NCBI RefSeq assembly: GCF_012328925.1
Contig: NZ_JAAXLS010000021.1
Location: 51,167 to 115,166 of the forward strand
Direction: 5' to 3'
Origin: Amycolatopsis acididurans
GTDB lineage: Bacteria > Actinomycetota > Actinomycetes > Mycobacteriales > Pseudonocardiaceae
Length of the DNA stretch: 64,000 bases
Below are positions 41,458 to 49,928 of the stretch, piece by piece. Numbering within the stretch: the first letter of the stretch is position 1; every line of letters starts with the position of its first letter. The notes under the pieces are model-generated. The model had not been told where the DNA came from, did no database searches, and saw only the letters and a program-made list of their open reading frames with translations. The position numbers and the translations under genes were made by a program.

Positions 41458-42192
41458 ATGAACGAGAGCAGGGCGGCCCGCGTGTGGTCGTCCATCATCG
41501 GGCTGTCACATCGCGACGACACCGCCGCCACGCTCCGTCATGTCTGCCAGGCCTGCGCGGACGCGCTGCCGGTCTCCGGGGCCGCGATCCTGCTGGGCGG
41601 CGCGGGGAACACGCCGGAACTCGCGTTCGCCACCGATCCGCTCAGCGGTGAGCTGGTGGAGCTCCAGGTCACCTACGGCGAGGGGCCCGCGCTCGACGCC
41701 GCCGTCGGGTTCGAACCGGTGCTCGCCGCGGATCTGGACAGCCCGGAAAGCCTCACCCGCTGGCCCGGTTACACCGGTGACGCCGTCGGCACGGGTGCGC
41801 GCGCGCAGTTCGCGATACCGCTGCGGGTCGGTGCCGTCCGGCTCGGCGCGCTCGACCTGCATCGCACCCGTTCCGGCGAGCTGCCCGCCGACGCGCTGGC
41901 CGACGCCGTCATCTACGCCGACGCGGCGCTGGCCGTGGTGCTCAACGCCCGCGCCGGCGCCGAGGGCCACTGGACGTTCGCCGAGGACGAGTTCCTCGAC
42001 CGCGGTGCCGAACTGCATCAGGCCGCGGGCATGGTGTCGGTACAACTGGGGGTTCCCGTCGGGGAGGCGATGGTGCGGTTGCGCGGCCACGCCTACGCCG
42101 CCGGCTGCAGGCTGGGTGACGTCGCGAACGCCGTCGTCCACCGCAGGCTGCGGTTCTCACCCGTCGGCGGAGTGCACTGGGAGGAATTGTGA
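41458..42192 (+). CDS. GAF-ANTAR regulator 1
   Basis: 244 residues from ATG at 41458; an upstream ATG at 41344 would add 38 poorly conserved residues and has no ribosome site. Residues ~15-165 form a GAF domain (AAILLGGAGN, TYGEGPALDA). The last ~55 residues (ELHQAAGMVSVQLGVPVGEAMVRLRGHAYAAGCRLGDVA in pieces) have the ANTAR three-helix pattern. ANTAR proteins bind tandem hairpins in mRNA and prevent termination. It overlaps regulator 2 by 4 bases (GTGA). Confidence 0.84.
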   Translation: MNESRAARVWSSIIGLSHRDDTAATLRHVCQACADALPVSGAAILLGGAGNTPELAFATDPLSGELVELQVTYGEGPALDAAVGFEPVLAADLDSPESLTRWPGYTGDAVGTGARAQFAIPLRVGAVRLGALDLHRTRSGELPADALADAVIYADAALAVVLNARAGAEGHWTFAEDEFLDRGAELHQAAGMVSVQLGVPVGEAMVRLRGHAYAAGCRLGDVANAVVHRRLRFSPVGGVHWEEL

Positions 42193-42920
42193 CGAGCGTG
42201 CAGGAAAGCCTGCTCGCGCGCACCTTCGTGGAACTGACCGACACCACCGGGCCCGGATTCGACCTCGCCGCGTTCCTGCGCAATCTCGCGCTGCGCTGCG
42301 CCGAGGTGCTCGGGGCCGAGGCGGCGGGTGTGCTGGTGACCGACGGCGACGTCCGGGCAGCCGAAGGCACCACGGAGACCGTGCGCGATCTCGAACGACT
42401 CGAACTGGAACACGAGCAGGGGCCCGGGGTGGACAGTCGCGCCAGCGGTGATGCCGTCCGGTGCGACGATCTCGCGCACACGGACGGGAACTGGCCCGAT
42501 TTCGCGGCGGCCGCGATCGAGGCCGGATTCACGGCGGTGCTGGCGATCCCGATGCGGCAGCGGGACGAGGTCATCGGCGCGGTCACGCTGTTGTCCGCGC
42601 ACGCCATCGCGGCGGACGAGAGCGGGATCGGGCACGCGCTCGCCGGCGTCGCCGCCAGCGGGCTCGTGCACCAGCGCGTCCAGCGGCGGCAGGAAACCCT
42701 GGTCGACCAGTTGCAGATGGCGCTGACCAGCCGGATCGCGATCGAGCAGGCCAAGGGCGTGCTGGCCGAACGGCTGGGTGTCGACGTCGGCGAGGCGTTC
42801 TCCGTGCTGCGTTCCTACGCACGCAGCCGCAACCGCCGCATCGTCGAGGTCGCCAGGGGAGTCGTCGAGGGTGGCCCCGAGGGCGACGCGGTGGTCGCCG
42901 CTCACCGCCCGCCTCGCTAG
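42189..42920 (+). CDS. GAF-ANTAR regulator 2
   Basis: 243 residues from GTG at 42189, overlapping the stop of regulator 1. Residues ~20-165 form a GAF domain (GPGVDSRASG, AIPMRQRDEVIGAVTLLS); residues ~170-232 form an ANTAR domain with the canonical QLQMALTSRIAIEQAKGVLAERLGV and FSVLRSYARSRNRRIVEVA (each read in segments). Two coupled GAF-ANTAR proteins could form a heterodimer, each sensing a different ligand (inference). Confidence 0.9.
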   Translation: MTSVQESLLARTFVELTDTTGPGFDLAAFLRNLALRCAEVLGAEAAGVLVTDGDVRAAEGTTETVRDLERLELEHEQGPGVDSRASGDAVRCDDLAHTDGNWPDFAAAAIEAGFTAVLAIPMRQRDEVIGAVTLLSAHAIAADESGIGHALAGVAASGLVHQRVQRRQETLVDQLQMALTSRIAIEQAKGVLAERLGVDVGEAFSVLRSYARSRNRRIVEVARGVVEGGPEGDAVVAAHRPPR

Positions 42921-43474
42921 GCCGCGTGCACGTAAGCCCGGATCAGGGCCACGCTCTCGTCCAGTGACGCGAGCGCGGCCCTGATCCCTTCCTCCACCCT
43001 CGGGTCGTCGGTGTGCTGCAGCGAGCCGGACAATGACAGGCCGGCGCTGAAGGCCAGCCGGATCAGGCGGTCGCCGAGTTCGGCGACCTCACGCGAGGTG
43101 TTGTACGAGACGTAGCTCTGCGCCAGCATCCCCAGCACCTCCGGAAACGGGGCGCGATGCGGTCCACGGCCGAGCACCAGCACGCCGCGGACGTGCCCTG
43201 GCAGGCCGATCGGCACGACGAGCGTCGAACCGCCCGCACCCGTGACCACGCTCGGCGACGCCTCGGCCATCGCCCGGCGCGCGGCGGCTTTCACGTCCGT
43301 CCACAACGGACCCGGAAAGTCGCCGTCGGTCAGCCACACCGTGACGGTGTCGGCGCCGACGAGCGTGCGCACCTCGCGCGCGGTATCGGTGAGCGGCTCG
43401 CGCGGGCACCGCGAAAGATGCCTGCACGCGGCCAGCCAGCGCCTGGTCGTCGGCATCTGCTCGGAGTGCGTCAT
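42917..43474 (-). CDS. GAF-domain sensor-like protein
   Basis: 185 residues with a GAF-like fold: VRTLVGADTVTVWLTDGDF near 35, VVPIGLPGHVRGVLVLGRG near 85, then a long helix pair. No output domain is present. It is convergent with the GAF-ANTAR genes, overlapping their end by 4 bases, suggesting functional relationship; it may be a stand-alone ligand or redox sensor. Confidence 0.68.
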   Translation of the reverse strand: MTHSEQMPTTRRWLAACRHLSRCPREPLTDTAREVRTLVGADTVTVWLTDGDFPGPLWTDVKAAARRAMAEASPSVVTGAGGSTLVVPIGLPGHVRGVLVLGRGPHRAPFPEVLGMLAQSYVSYNTSREVAELGDRLIRLAFSAGLSLSGSLQHTDDPRVEEGIRAALASLDESVALIRAYVHAA

Positions 43475-43644
43475 CGCCTCACCTGGAACCGATCGGGATT
43501 CTGATCACCGAAGTCCGGGGCGACCGCAGGAAAACGATAACTCGCGCGCACCGGCCTGGGAAGAGATACGCGCAACTGGCGGGCCTGTCACATCCGAAGC
43601 CGCGATTTCGTCTGGATGGCGACGACCGTGGAAGGGACGGGGAC

Positions 43645-44754
43645 ATGACGGTACGGATTGTGGTTGCGGGTGCGGGCTACGCGGGTCTCGCCGCGGCGAA
43701 ACTCGCGGCACGGTGGACCGGCGGCGCGGTGACACTGGTCAACGAGCACGACAGGTTCGTGGAACGGGTCCGGCTGCACCAGCTCGCGGCGGGTCAGCAG
43801 CTGCGGGACAGGCCGTTGGCGGAACTGCTCGAGGGCACGGGAGTGCGACTGGTCGTCGACCGGGTCACCGGCGTCGACGCCGCGGCGCGGGAGGTCCATA
43901 CCGCGAGCGGGCACGGCCTCGGCTACGACCGGCTGATCTACGCGCTCGGCAGTCACGCCGACATGACCTCGGTGCCCGGTGTCGCCGAGCACGCCTACAC
44001 CGTGGCCGGTTTCGACCGGGCGCGGATGCTGCGGGAGCGGCTGGGTGATGCGCAGTCGGTGATCGTCGCGGGCGGCGGGCTGACCGGGATCGAGGCGGCC
44101 GCCGAGATCGCGGAGACGCGCCCGGCGCTCAAGGTGCGCCTGGTGTCCGGCGGTGTGCTCGGGGACGCGCTGTCGGAGCGGGCACGGCGGTACCTGCGGC
44201 GGACGTTCGGCAGGCTCGGGGTCGAGGTGCGGGATGGGGTGCGGATCGCGGAGGTCCGCGAGGACGGTGTGGTGCTGGAGCAGGGGGAGCACCTCGCGGC
44301 GGACACGGTGGTGTGGACAGCCGGGTTCACCGTGCCCGCGGTGGCGCGCGAGGCCGGTTTCGCGGTGGACGCGCACGGCCGGATGCTCGTCGACGACACG
44401 CTGCGGTCGGTGTCGCATCCGGAGGTGACGGCGGTCGGGGACGCGGCCGCGATCCGGTTGGCGGACGGGCAGCAGCTGCGGATGGCGTGCGCGACGGGAC
44501 TGCCGACGGCCCAGACCGCGGTGCGCGCGCTGGCCGCCCGCCTGGACGGCCGGGCCCCGAAGCCGGTGCGGTTCCGGTACGTCAACCAGTGCATCAGCCT
44601 GGGCCGCCGCGACGGCCTGATCCAGTTCGTGCGTGCCGACGACAGTCCGAGGGAGGCCGTGCTGACCGGCAGGCTGGCGGCGCGGTACAAGGAGACGATC
44701 GTCCGCGGCACCGTCCTTTTCGAACGGCATCCGACGCTCCCGGCGGGGTTCTAG
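43645..44754 (+). CDS. NDH-2-like FAD/NAD(P) oxidoreductase
   Basis: 369 residues. FAD motif VVAGAGYAGLAAAKLA near 6, NAD motif VIVAGGGLTGIEAAAEIAE near 140, and VTAVGDAAAIRL near 265. The general plan is that of type II NADH dehydrogenases and apoptosis-inducing-factor-like reductases, but the C-terminal amphipathic membrane anchor of true NDH-2 is short. The closest role is an NADH:quinone or disulfide-like reductase; electron acceptor unknown. The gene stands alone. Confidence 0.85.
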   Translation: MTVRIVVAGAGYAGLAAAKLAARWTGGAVTLVNEHDRFVERVRLHQLAAGQQLRDRPLAELLEGTGVRLVVDRVTGVDAAAREVHTASGHGLGYDRLIYALGSHADMTSVPGVAEHAYTVAGFDRARMLRERLGDAQSVIVAGGGLTGIEAAAEIAETRPALKVRLVSGGVLGDALSERARRYLRRTFGRLGVEVRDGVRIAEVREDGVVLEQGEHLAADTVVWTAGFTVPAVAREAGFAVDAHGRMLVDDTLRSVSHPEVTAVGDAAAIRLADGQQLRMACATGLPTAQTAVRALAARLDGRAPKPVRFRYVNQCISLGRRDGLIQFVRADDSPREAVLTGRLAARYKETIVRGTVLFERHPTLPAGF

Positions 44755-44769
44755 GGGGACGCCGGAGAG

Positions 44770-45762
44770 TCAGTCGAGGCCGGTGAGGTGGTTCTCGGCG
44801 TCGGTGGCGCGGTCGTCGGCGCGGGTGGCGCGTTCTTGCGCGGTCTTGGCGGCGCGGCGGGCGGCGGTGACGGACCGGCGGGCGGATGTCACCTCGGCGC
44901 GCGCTTCCCGCTCGGCGGTCCGGGCGTCTTCGAGGCGCGCCTGGAGATCGCGGACCGTGGCGGCGGCGTCCTCCGCGGCTTGTTCGGCGTCGGCCAGCGA
45001 CTCTTCCACCTCGGCCAGTGTCTGCTCGGCCGACTCCTGCTCGCGCGCGGCCTCGTCGGCTTCCTGGCGGGCCTTCGCGGCCGCGTCCTGCGCGTCGCGC
45101 CGTGCCTTGTCGGCTTCGCGGCGCGCTTTCGCGGCCGCACCGCCGGTGTCCCGCCGCGTCTTCTCGCCCGCGCTCGCCGTTCGCCGGGTCTTCTTCGCGC
45201 CCGGTCGCGTGTCCTCCGGCGCGCGCTCCGGGCTCCTGCGCCGGGGCGCCTTCCCCGGCGCCGCGGACTTCGCCGGGACCGTCGCCGCCGTCAGCCACAT
45301 TTCCGGCGAACCCGGTGCCAGCGCGGTGTTCAACCGGGCCGCGCGGATCGCCTCCAGCGCCCGTTCGTCGCCGAGTGCGGCTTCGAACGTGTCGGTCACC
45401 TGCCGCTGGGTCGCGTCACTGAACGGGTAGCCCGCCTTGCGGGCCAGCCATTGGGCGCGCTTCGTGAGCAGCTCGATCACCTCGTGCCGCTGCTTGGACA
45501 GTGCCCGCAGCTCGGCCCCCGCCAGCCGCTGGTGCGCCGCCCGCATCGATTCGCCGACCGTGCCCAGCCGGTCGATCTCCTCCGGGCAGGCGCGGCTGAC
45601 CTGGTTCACCAGCCACGCCGCGACGGTCGGCTTCCGCAGTTCCGCGATCTTCCGGCCCAGCTGCCGGTCCGGCCGCGCCTGCTTGGCCCGTTCGTCCCGG
45701 AGCGCGGTGAACTCCTCGCGTTTGGCGGCGTAGAGCTCGTCCGACACCGAGTCCAGGTCCAT
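44770..45762 (-). CDS. Conserved actinobacterial coiled-coil protein
   Basis: 330 residues. The N-terminal ~160 residues are a conserved domain (LYAAKREEFTALRDERAKQAR, RKPTVAAWLVNQVSR, LAGAELRALSKQRHEV) seen in actinobacterial hypothetical proteins. A basic linker (170-210, many Lys/Arg/Pro) follows, then a ~120-residue uninterrupted alanine/glutamate/arginine coiled coil. The very biased composition of the tail explains the many long frames on the other strand. Possibly DNA- or envelope-associated; no function is assignable. Confidence 0.75.
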   Translation of the reverse strand: MDLDSVSDELYAAKREEFTALRDERAKQARPDRQLGRKIAELRKPTVAAWLVNQVSRACPEEIDRLGTVGESMRAAHQRLAGAELRALSKQRHEVIELLTKRAQWLARKAGYPFSDATQRQVTDTFEAALGDERALEAIRAARLNTALAPGSPEMWLTAATVPAKSAAPGKAPRRRSPERAPEDTRPGAKKTRRTASAGEKTRRDTGGAAAKARREADKARRDAQDAAAKARQEADEAAREQESAEQTLAEVEESLADAEQAAEDAAATVRDLQARLEDARTAEREARAEVTSARRSVTAARRAAKTAQERATRADDRATDAENHLTGLD

Positions 45763-45786
45763 CGCCCCCAGTGAAGCACGAACCGG

Positions 45787-46143
45787 TCAGTTCAAGACGG
45801 AACGAACCGCCTCCGGCGTGCGGGCCACCACGGTCGTGCCGTCATCGGCGGTGATGATCGGCCGCTGGATCAGCTTCGGATACTTGACCAGCGCCTCGAT
45901 CCACCGCGCCCGCTCCGAGGGCTCCTTCGGCCACGAGCGCAGGTCCAGCTCCTTGGCCACGGCCTCACCCAGCCGCGCGATGTCCCACGGCTGCAGGCCG
46001 AGCCGGTCCAGCACCCGCGACAGCTCCTCGGCCGTCGGCGGATCGTCGAGATAACGCCGCACGGTGTAGCCGGCACCGGCCTCGTCGAGCATCGACACGG
46101 CCGAGCGGCATTTCGAGCAAGCCGGGTTGACCCAGATCTCCAT
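45787..46143 (-). CDS. ArsC/Spx-family thioredoxin-fold protein
   Basis: 118 residues from ATG at 46143, one base after the folE stop. The N-terminal NPACSKC gives a CxxC active site, with RRYLDDPPTAEELSRVL following and IQRPIITAD (cis-Pro segment) near 90, as in glutaredoxin-type arsenate reductases and YffB. No ars genes are adjacent, so arsenate may not be the substrate. Co-directional and almost touching folE, it is probably co-transcribed with it. Confidence 0.8.
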   Translation of the reverse strand: MEIWVNPACSKCRSAVSMLDEAGAGYTVRRYLDDPPTAEELSRVLDRLGLQPWDIARLGEAVAKELDLRSWPKEPSERARWIEALVKYPKLIQRPIITADDGTTVVARTPEAVRSVLN

Positions 46144-46144
46144 G

Positions 46145-46741
46145 TCAGCGCTGCACCCCGGCCAGCGCGAAGAACTCCTGCCGCGACCGGGCGTCGGTGC
46201 GCAGCCTGCCCAGCAGCGTCGAGGTGACCGTGGTCGAACCGACCGCCTGCACACCGCGCAACGTCATGCACGTGTGCTCGGCCTCGATCACCACGCCGAC
46301 GCCCTTGGGCAGCAGCTGCTCGGACAGCCAGTCCGCGATCTGCTTCGTCAGCCGCTCCTGCACCTGGGGCCTGCTGGAGAAGTACTCGGTGATGCGCGCC
46401 AGCTTCGACAGCCCCAGGATCCGCTCGCCGGGCAGGTAGCCGACGTGCGCGATGCCGGTGAACGGCAGCAGATGGTGCTCGCACACCGACCGCACCGGGA
46501 TCGAACGCGCGAGCACCAGCTCGTCGTAACCCTCGTCGTTGGGGAACGTGGTGAGGTCGAACGGCCGTGGCGAGAACAGGTCCGCGTACGCCTGCGCCAT
46601 CCGGCGCGGGGTGTTGCGCAGGCTCTCGCTCTCGGTCGAGATACCCAGCGCGTGAAGGAACTGCTCGGCGGCCTGTTCCGCGGCGTCGAGGTCGACATCT
46701 TCGGACACATGAACCACGTGTAGCGCCGTGTTCGTCTGCAC
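46145..46741 (-). CDS. folE: GTP cyclohydrolase I (probable second, non-canonical copy)
   Basis: 198 residues from GTG at 46741, placed 6 bases after GAGGAG; a longer frame to 46834 would run into the divergent promoter. The zinc ligands are in SVCEHHLLPF (Cys and His) and AEHTCMTLRGV (Cys), and YLPGERILGLSKLARI and RPQVQERLTKQIADWL are the GTP/subunit motifs. Several positions differ from the mycobacterial FolE I remember (the HLCMAMRG segment, for example), suggesting a paralogue, for instance serving deazapurine or pterin cofactor synthesis. It is divergent from a Cys-rich regulator. Confidence 0.9.
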   Translation of the reverse strand: MQTNTALHVVHVSEDVDLDAAEQAAEQFLHALGISTESESLRNTPRRMAQAYADLFSPRPFDLTTFPNDEGYDELVLARSIPVRSVCEHHLLPFTGIAHVGYLPGERILGLSKLARITEYFSSRPQVQERLTKQIADWLSEQLLPKGVGVVIEAEHTCMTLRGVQAVGSTTVTSTLLGRLRTDARSRQEFFALAGVQR

Positions 46742-46805
46742 CGTGGGCTCCTCGTCTCTGACCGCCGCTATTTCACCAACGACTATAGGCGTTATTCTTG
46801 ACCGG

Positions 46806-47456
46806 GTGGAACCCAGCCTGAGCACGTCGATCACCGCGGTCGCCGCGCTGGAGGATGACCTGCGCGGCTCGATGTATTTCTACATCCGCCGCGCGCGCCG
46901 TCCCGTCACCCGGGACGAGGCCGCGGCCAGCGTCGGCATCTCCCGCAAGCTCGCGGCGTTCCACCTGGACAAACTGGTCGACGTCGGGCTGCTGCGCGCG
47001 GACTACGAGCCGGTCGGGGGAGTGCGCAGGGTCGGCCGCGCGCCCAAGGTCTACCGGCCCACCGACCTGGAGATCAGGGTCGCGATCCCGGCCCGCTCGG
47101 GCGATCTGCTGAGCGAGATCCTGCTGGACGCGGTGCTCGAGGAGCGCGAGGACGAGCGTGCCACCGAGTCGGCCGTGCGCGTGGCCAGGACCGCGGGCGA
47201 ACGGCTGGCCCCGAGGGAACGGGCGGACCTCGTCACGGCCGAGCGGATGCTGACGCGAGAGGGCTTCGAGCCGTACCGGGTGGGGGAGGGCTGCCTGCGC
47301 ATGCGCAACTGCCCGTTCCGGCCGCTCACCTCGCGTGCACCGGAGCTGGTGTGTGGTCTCAACCACGCGTTTCTGAGCGGGTTCACCGAAGGCAGCGGCC
47401 TGCGCGCGGTGCCCAGCCCCCGGCCGGGCGAGTGCTGTGTGGAGTTGCACACCTGA
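46806..47456 (+). CDS. HTH regulator with Cys-rich C-terminus (possible metal or Fe-S sensor)
   Basis: 216 residues from GTG at 46806. No ribosome site is visible; the transcript may be leaderless. The N-terminal winged helix reads YIRRARRPVTRDEAAASVGISRKLAAFHLDKLVDVGLL (in pieces). The C-terminal part carries GCLRMRNC, LVCGLNHAF and GECC: five cysteines plus a His, similar in spacing to ArsR/SufR-like regulators that bind Fe-S or metal. It is divergent from folE, with 64 bp between the starts, and may regulate it. Confidence 0.78.
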   Translation: MEPSLSTSITAVAALEDDLRGSMYFYIRRARRPVTRDEAAASVGISRKLAAFHLDKLVDVGLLRADYEPVGGVRRVGRAPKVYRPTDLEIRVAIPARSGDLLSEILLDAVLEEREDERATESAVRVARTAGERLAPRERADLVTAERMLTREGFEPYRVGEGCLRMRNCPFRPLTSRAPELVCGLNHAFLSGFTEGSGLRAVPSPRPGECCVELHT

Positions 47457-47558
47457 ACAACCACCCTTTCGAGTGATGTTCGGCGACGCGTTCAGGCCCG
47501 AAAAACAGTGGGAAAATGGCGGATCACCGATCTTGGATCGGCTGCTAATGTCCGGTGA

Positions 47559-48326
47559 ATGGCTGAACGGGCGGTGCGCGTCGAACGTGCGGGGCCGGTT
47601 TACACAGTGATCCTCCACCGCCCGGACGCGCGCAACGCCGTCGACGGGCCGACCGCCGCGGCCCTGGCCGAGGCGTTCGAGGCCTTCGACGCCGATGCCT
47701 CGGCGTCGGTCGCCGTGCTGTGGGGCGAGGGTGGCACGTTCTGCGCGGGGGCCGACCTGAAGGCGGTCGGCACGCAGCGGATGAACCGGCTCGCCGAGGA
47801 CGGTCCCGGTCCGATGGGGCCGACGCGGATGCGGCTCGGCAAACCGGTGATCGCCGCCGTCGCCGGGCACGCGGTCGCCGGCGGCCTGGAACTCGCGTTG
47901 TGGTGTGACCTGCGCGTTGTCGCCGAAGACGCGGTGTTCGGCGTGTACTGCCGGCGGTGGGGCGTGCCCTTGATCGACGGCGGCACGGTCCGGCTGCCGC
48001 GCTTGATCGGCACCAGCCAGGCGATGGACATGGTGCTCACCGGCAGGCCGGTCGACGCCGCCGAAGCACTGCGGATGGGGCTGGCCAACCGTGTCGTTCC
48101 GGCGGGCACGGAACGTGCCGCGGCCGAGGAACTGGCGGCGCAACTGGCCCGGTTCCCGCAGACCTGTATGCGCGAGGACCGGATGTCGTTGCTGGAGCAG
48201 CACGGCCGCACCGAACAGGAAGCGCTTTCCATTGAGTGGCACCATGGAATGACTTCCTTCGCGGACGCCGGGTCCGGGGTGGAACGCTTTACCGGTGGCG
48301 CGGGCCGCGGCGGCTCCTTCGAATAA
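47559..48326 (+). CDS. Enoyl-CoA hydratase/isomerase family protein
   Basis: 255 residues, crotonase fold: HRPDARNAVDG near 20, FCAGADLKAVG near 65 and GHAVAGGLELALWCDLRV near 108 build the CoA site and oxyanion hole; the catalytic loop reads RRWGVPLIDGGTVRLPRLIG near 147, where a single aspartate is visible. The C-terminus is rich in Gly. No beta-oxidation genes are adjacent, so the pathway is unclear. Confidence 0.86.
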   Translation: MAERAVRVERAGPVYTVILHRPDARNAVDGPTAAALAEAFEAFDADASASVAVLWGEGGTFCAGADLKAVGTQRMNRLAEDGPGPMGPTRMRLGKPVIAAVAGHAVAGGLELALWCDLRVVAEDAVFGVYCRRWGVPLIDGGTVRLPRLIGTSQAMDMVLTGRPVDAAEALRMGLANRVVPAGTERAAAEELAAQLARFPQTCMREDRMSLLEQHGRTEQEALSIEWHHGMTSFADAGSGVERFTGGAGRGGSFE

Positions 48327-48381
48327 CCATTCGAATAGCGATCGGCGGAGGTCACTCCGCGTAATCTTCCACTGCCCGGAA

Positions 48382-48403
48382 AATTGGCCTGGTTAAGCCA
48401 ATT
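48382..48403. repeat. Inverted repeat between the crotonase and Rv1733c-like genes
   Basis: AATTGGC at 48382-48388 and GCCAATT at 48397-48403 form a perfect 7-bp inverted repeat with an 8-base spacer, 56 bases after the crotonase stop (48326) and 165 bases before the next start. It may be a weak terminator or an operator. No other feature is evident in the ~240 bp gap. Confidence 0.45.
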
Positions 48404-48567
48404 GTGTGTGGGTAGATCACCGTGATACGCATGTTTCCTGCCGGTGTGACCGGCGGCTCACAGCGGCGTTGGTCTCGTTCGCGAGCCAATTTCCGTGCGG
48501 CGCGGCACAGTGGTCAAGGGAAAGCCGTGTGTTCGCCATGAAGTTCAAGAAAGGGGGACTGGAGACC

Positions 48568-49179
48568 GTGAACGGACCATTCGGGCGTACAGCTCGATTC
48601 TGGCGCCGTGTCCACCTAGGTCGAAACCCGCTGGCAAGACGTTCCGACCGAGTCGAAGCCGCGATGCTCCTTGTCGTCGTGCTCGGTCTGCTGATCGCGA
48701 TTCCGCTCGCCGCGATCGTCGGTACCAACACCTATGGGGGCCAGCTCGCGCTGTCGGATCAGCAGCGTGCCACGCGTCATCTCACCACCGCCACCCTGAT
48801 GCAGGACGCCCCGAACCCCGTGCCCGCCTCCGACGGCGCCTATCTCGGTGCCGCGAGCGGTGCTTCGTCCGGAGTGCTCGCACGATGGCCGGTCGCGGGC
48901 GGTGCGGAAAAGGTCGGAACCATCAGCACCGAGCCCGGCACCACCGCGGGCAGCGAGGTGCCGGTCTGGCTGTCCGACGCCGGTGATCCGGTGCCCGCTC
49001 CGATGAGCGCTTCCGACGCGGCCACCACGAGTGTGCTCGCCGGGATCTTCGCGTGGCTCGTCGTGGCGCTGGGGCTGGCCGCCGTGTTCTGGACGGTGCG
49101 CCTGATCCTGGATCGTCGCCGCGCCAACCGCTGGGACCGCGAATGGGCCCATGCCGGCGGTCGCTGGGCGAGGTTCTAG
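48568..49179 (+). CDS. Membrane protein of the Rv1733c family
   Basis: 203 residues from GTG at 48568 (GGGGGA and GGAG lie 9 and 3 bases upstream); an ATG at 48538 adding 10 residues is possible. Two membrane helices lie near residues 33-55 and 150-175, with about 95 residues between them outside the membrane. The sequence lines up, as I recall it, with M. tuberculosis Rv1733c: LGRNPLARRSDRVEA before the first helix, ARWPV and the EPGTTAGSEVPVWLSDAGDPV segment (in pieces), and a second helix followed by a positive tail. Rv1733c is a dormancy-associated antigen of unknown function. The gene is monocistronic. Confidence 0.82.
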   Translation: MNGPFGRTARFWRRVHLGRNPLARRSDRVEAAMLLVVVLGLLIAIPLAAIVGTNTYGGQLALSDQQRATRHLTTATLMQDAPNPVPASDGAYLGAASGASSGVLARWPVAGGAEKVGTISTEPGTTAGSEVPVWLSDAGDPVPAPMSASDAATTSVLAGIFAWLVVALGLAAVFWTVRLILDRRRANRWDREWAHAGGRWARF

Positions 49180-49184
49180 CTGTA

Positions 49185-49811
49185 TCACCGAACTCCGCGC
49201 GGCCGGAACTGAATGCTGATGCGGGGGCCGACCGGTTTGCCGGTCTTGGGAATCGCGTGCTCCCAGGTGCGCTGGCACGAGCCGCCCATGACGACGAGAT
49301 CGCCGGGGCCGAGCGACTGCCGTACGGTCCGGCCTCCGCCGCGCGGCCGCAGCAGCAACGTGCGCGGCGCGCCGACCGACAGGATGGCGACCATCGTGTC
49401 CTCCCGGGAGCCCCGGCCGATGGTGTCGCCGTGCCAGGCGACGCTGTCGCGCCCGTCGCGGTAGAAGCACAATCCGGCCGTGCGAAACGGTTCGCGCAAC
49501 TCGTCGGCGTAATGCGCGGACAGCGCTTCGCGCGCGCCGGCGAGCACGGGCTCGGGTAGTTCGTCGTCCTCGCCGTAGAAACACAGCAGGCGCGGCACGT
49601 CGACGACCCGGTCGTACATCCGGCGCCGTTCGGCGTGCCACGGCACGGCCTCGGCGAGCCGTTCGAACAACGCGTCCGCGCCGCTGAGCCAGTCCGGCAG
49701 CAGATCGATCCACGCGCCCTCGCTCAGCGGCACGCGGCGCAGTCCACGCAGCGAGCCGAGCGCCAGATCGCCGGTCTGGCCGAACAGCGAGCCCTGCAAC
49801 CCCACGGTCAT
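49185..49811 (-). CDS. alkB: AlkB-family 2-oxoglutarate/Fe(II)-dependent dioxygenase
   Basis: 208 residues from ATG at 49811. Motifs: AWHGDTIGRGS (HxD iron ligands) near residue 130, LGPGDLVVMGGSCQRTWEHAIPK (second His, in pieces) and ISIQFRPRG at the end (2-oxoglutarate Arg). AlkB proteins repair 1-methyladenine and 3-methylcytosine in DNA or RNA. A start at 49853 is open but would put a LexA-like box inside the coding region; the box makes the shorter start more likely. Expression is probably SOS-controlled. Confidence 0.88.
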   Translation of the reverse strand: MTVGLQGSLFGQTGDLALGSLRGLRRVPLSEGAWIDLLPDWLSGADALFERLAEAVPWHAERRRMYDRVVDVPRLLCFYGEDDELPEPVLAGAREALSAHYADELREPFRTAGLCFYRDGRDSVAWHGDTIGRGSREDTMVAILSVGAPRTLLLRPRGGGRTVRQSLGPGDLVVMGGSCQRTWEHAIPKTGKPVGPRISIQFRPRGVR

Positions 49812-49833
49812 GGCGCGCAGTCTACACGCTTCT

Positions 49834-49849
49834 TCGAACGTATGTTTGA
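49834..49849. promoter_or_regulatory. LexA (SOS) box before alkB
   Basis: TCGAAC at 49834-49839, four bases, then GTTTGA at 49844-49849. The actinobacterial/Gram-positive SOS box is TCGAAC-N4-GTTCGA; 11 of 12 defined bases match. The box ends 23 bp before the preferred ATG at 49811, over the promoter. Confidence 0.75.
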
Positions 49850-49928
49850 ACATTGTCGACGCGCATCAGCGGCCTCGGCCACGGTCGTTGTCCACTCCGG
49901 ACCGGCAGGAAATCGAGCAGTAAGGCGA

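Noticed and set aside
49812..49853. Upstream ATG for alkB
   Set aside because: It would include the LexA box in the coding sequence; the shorter start begins with a usual AlkB-like N-terminus.
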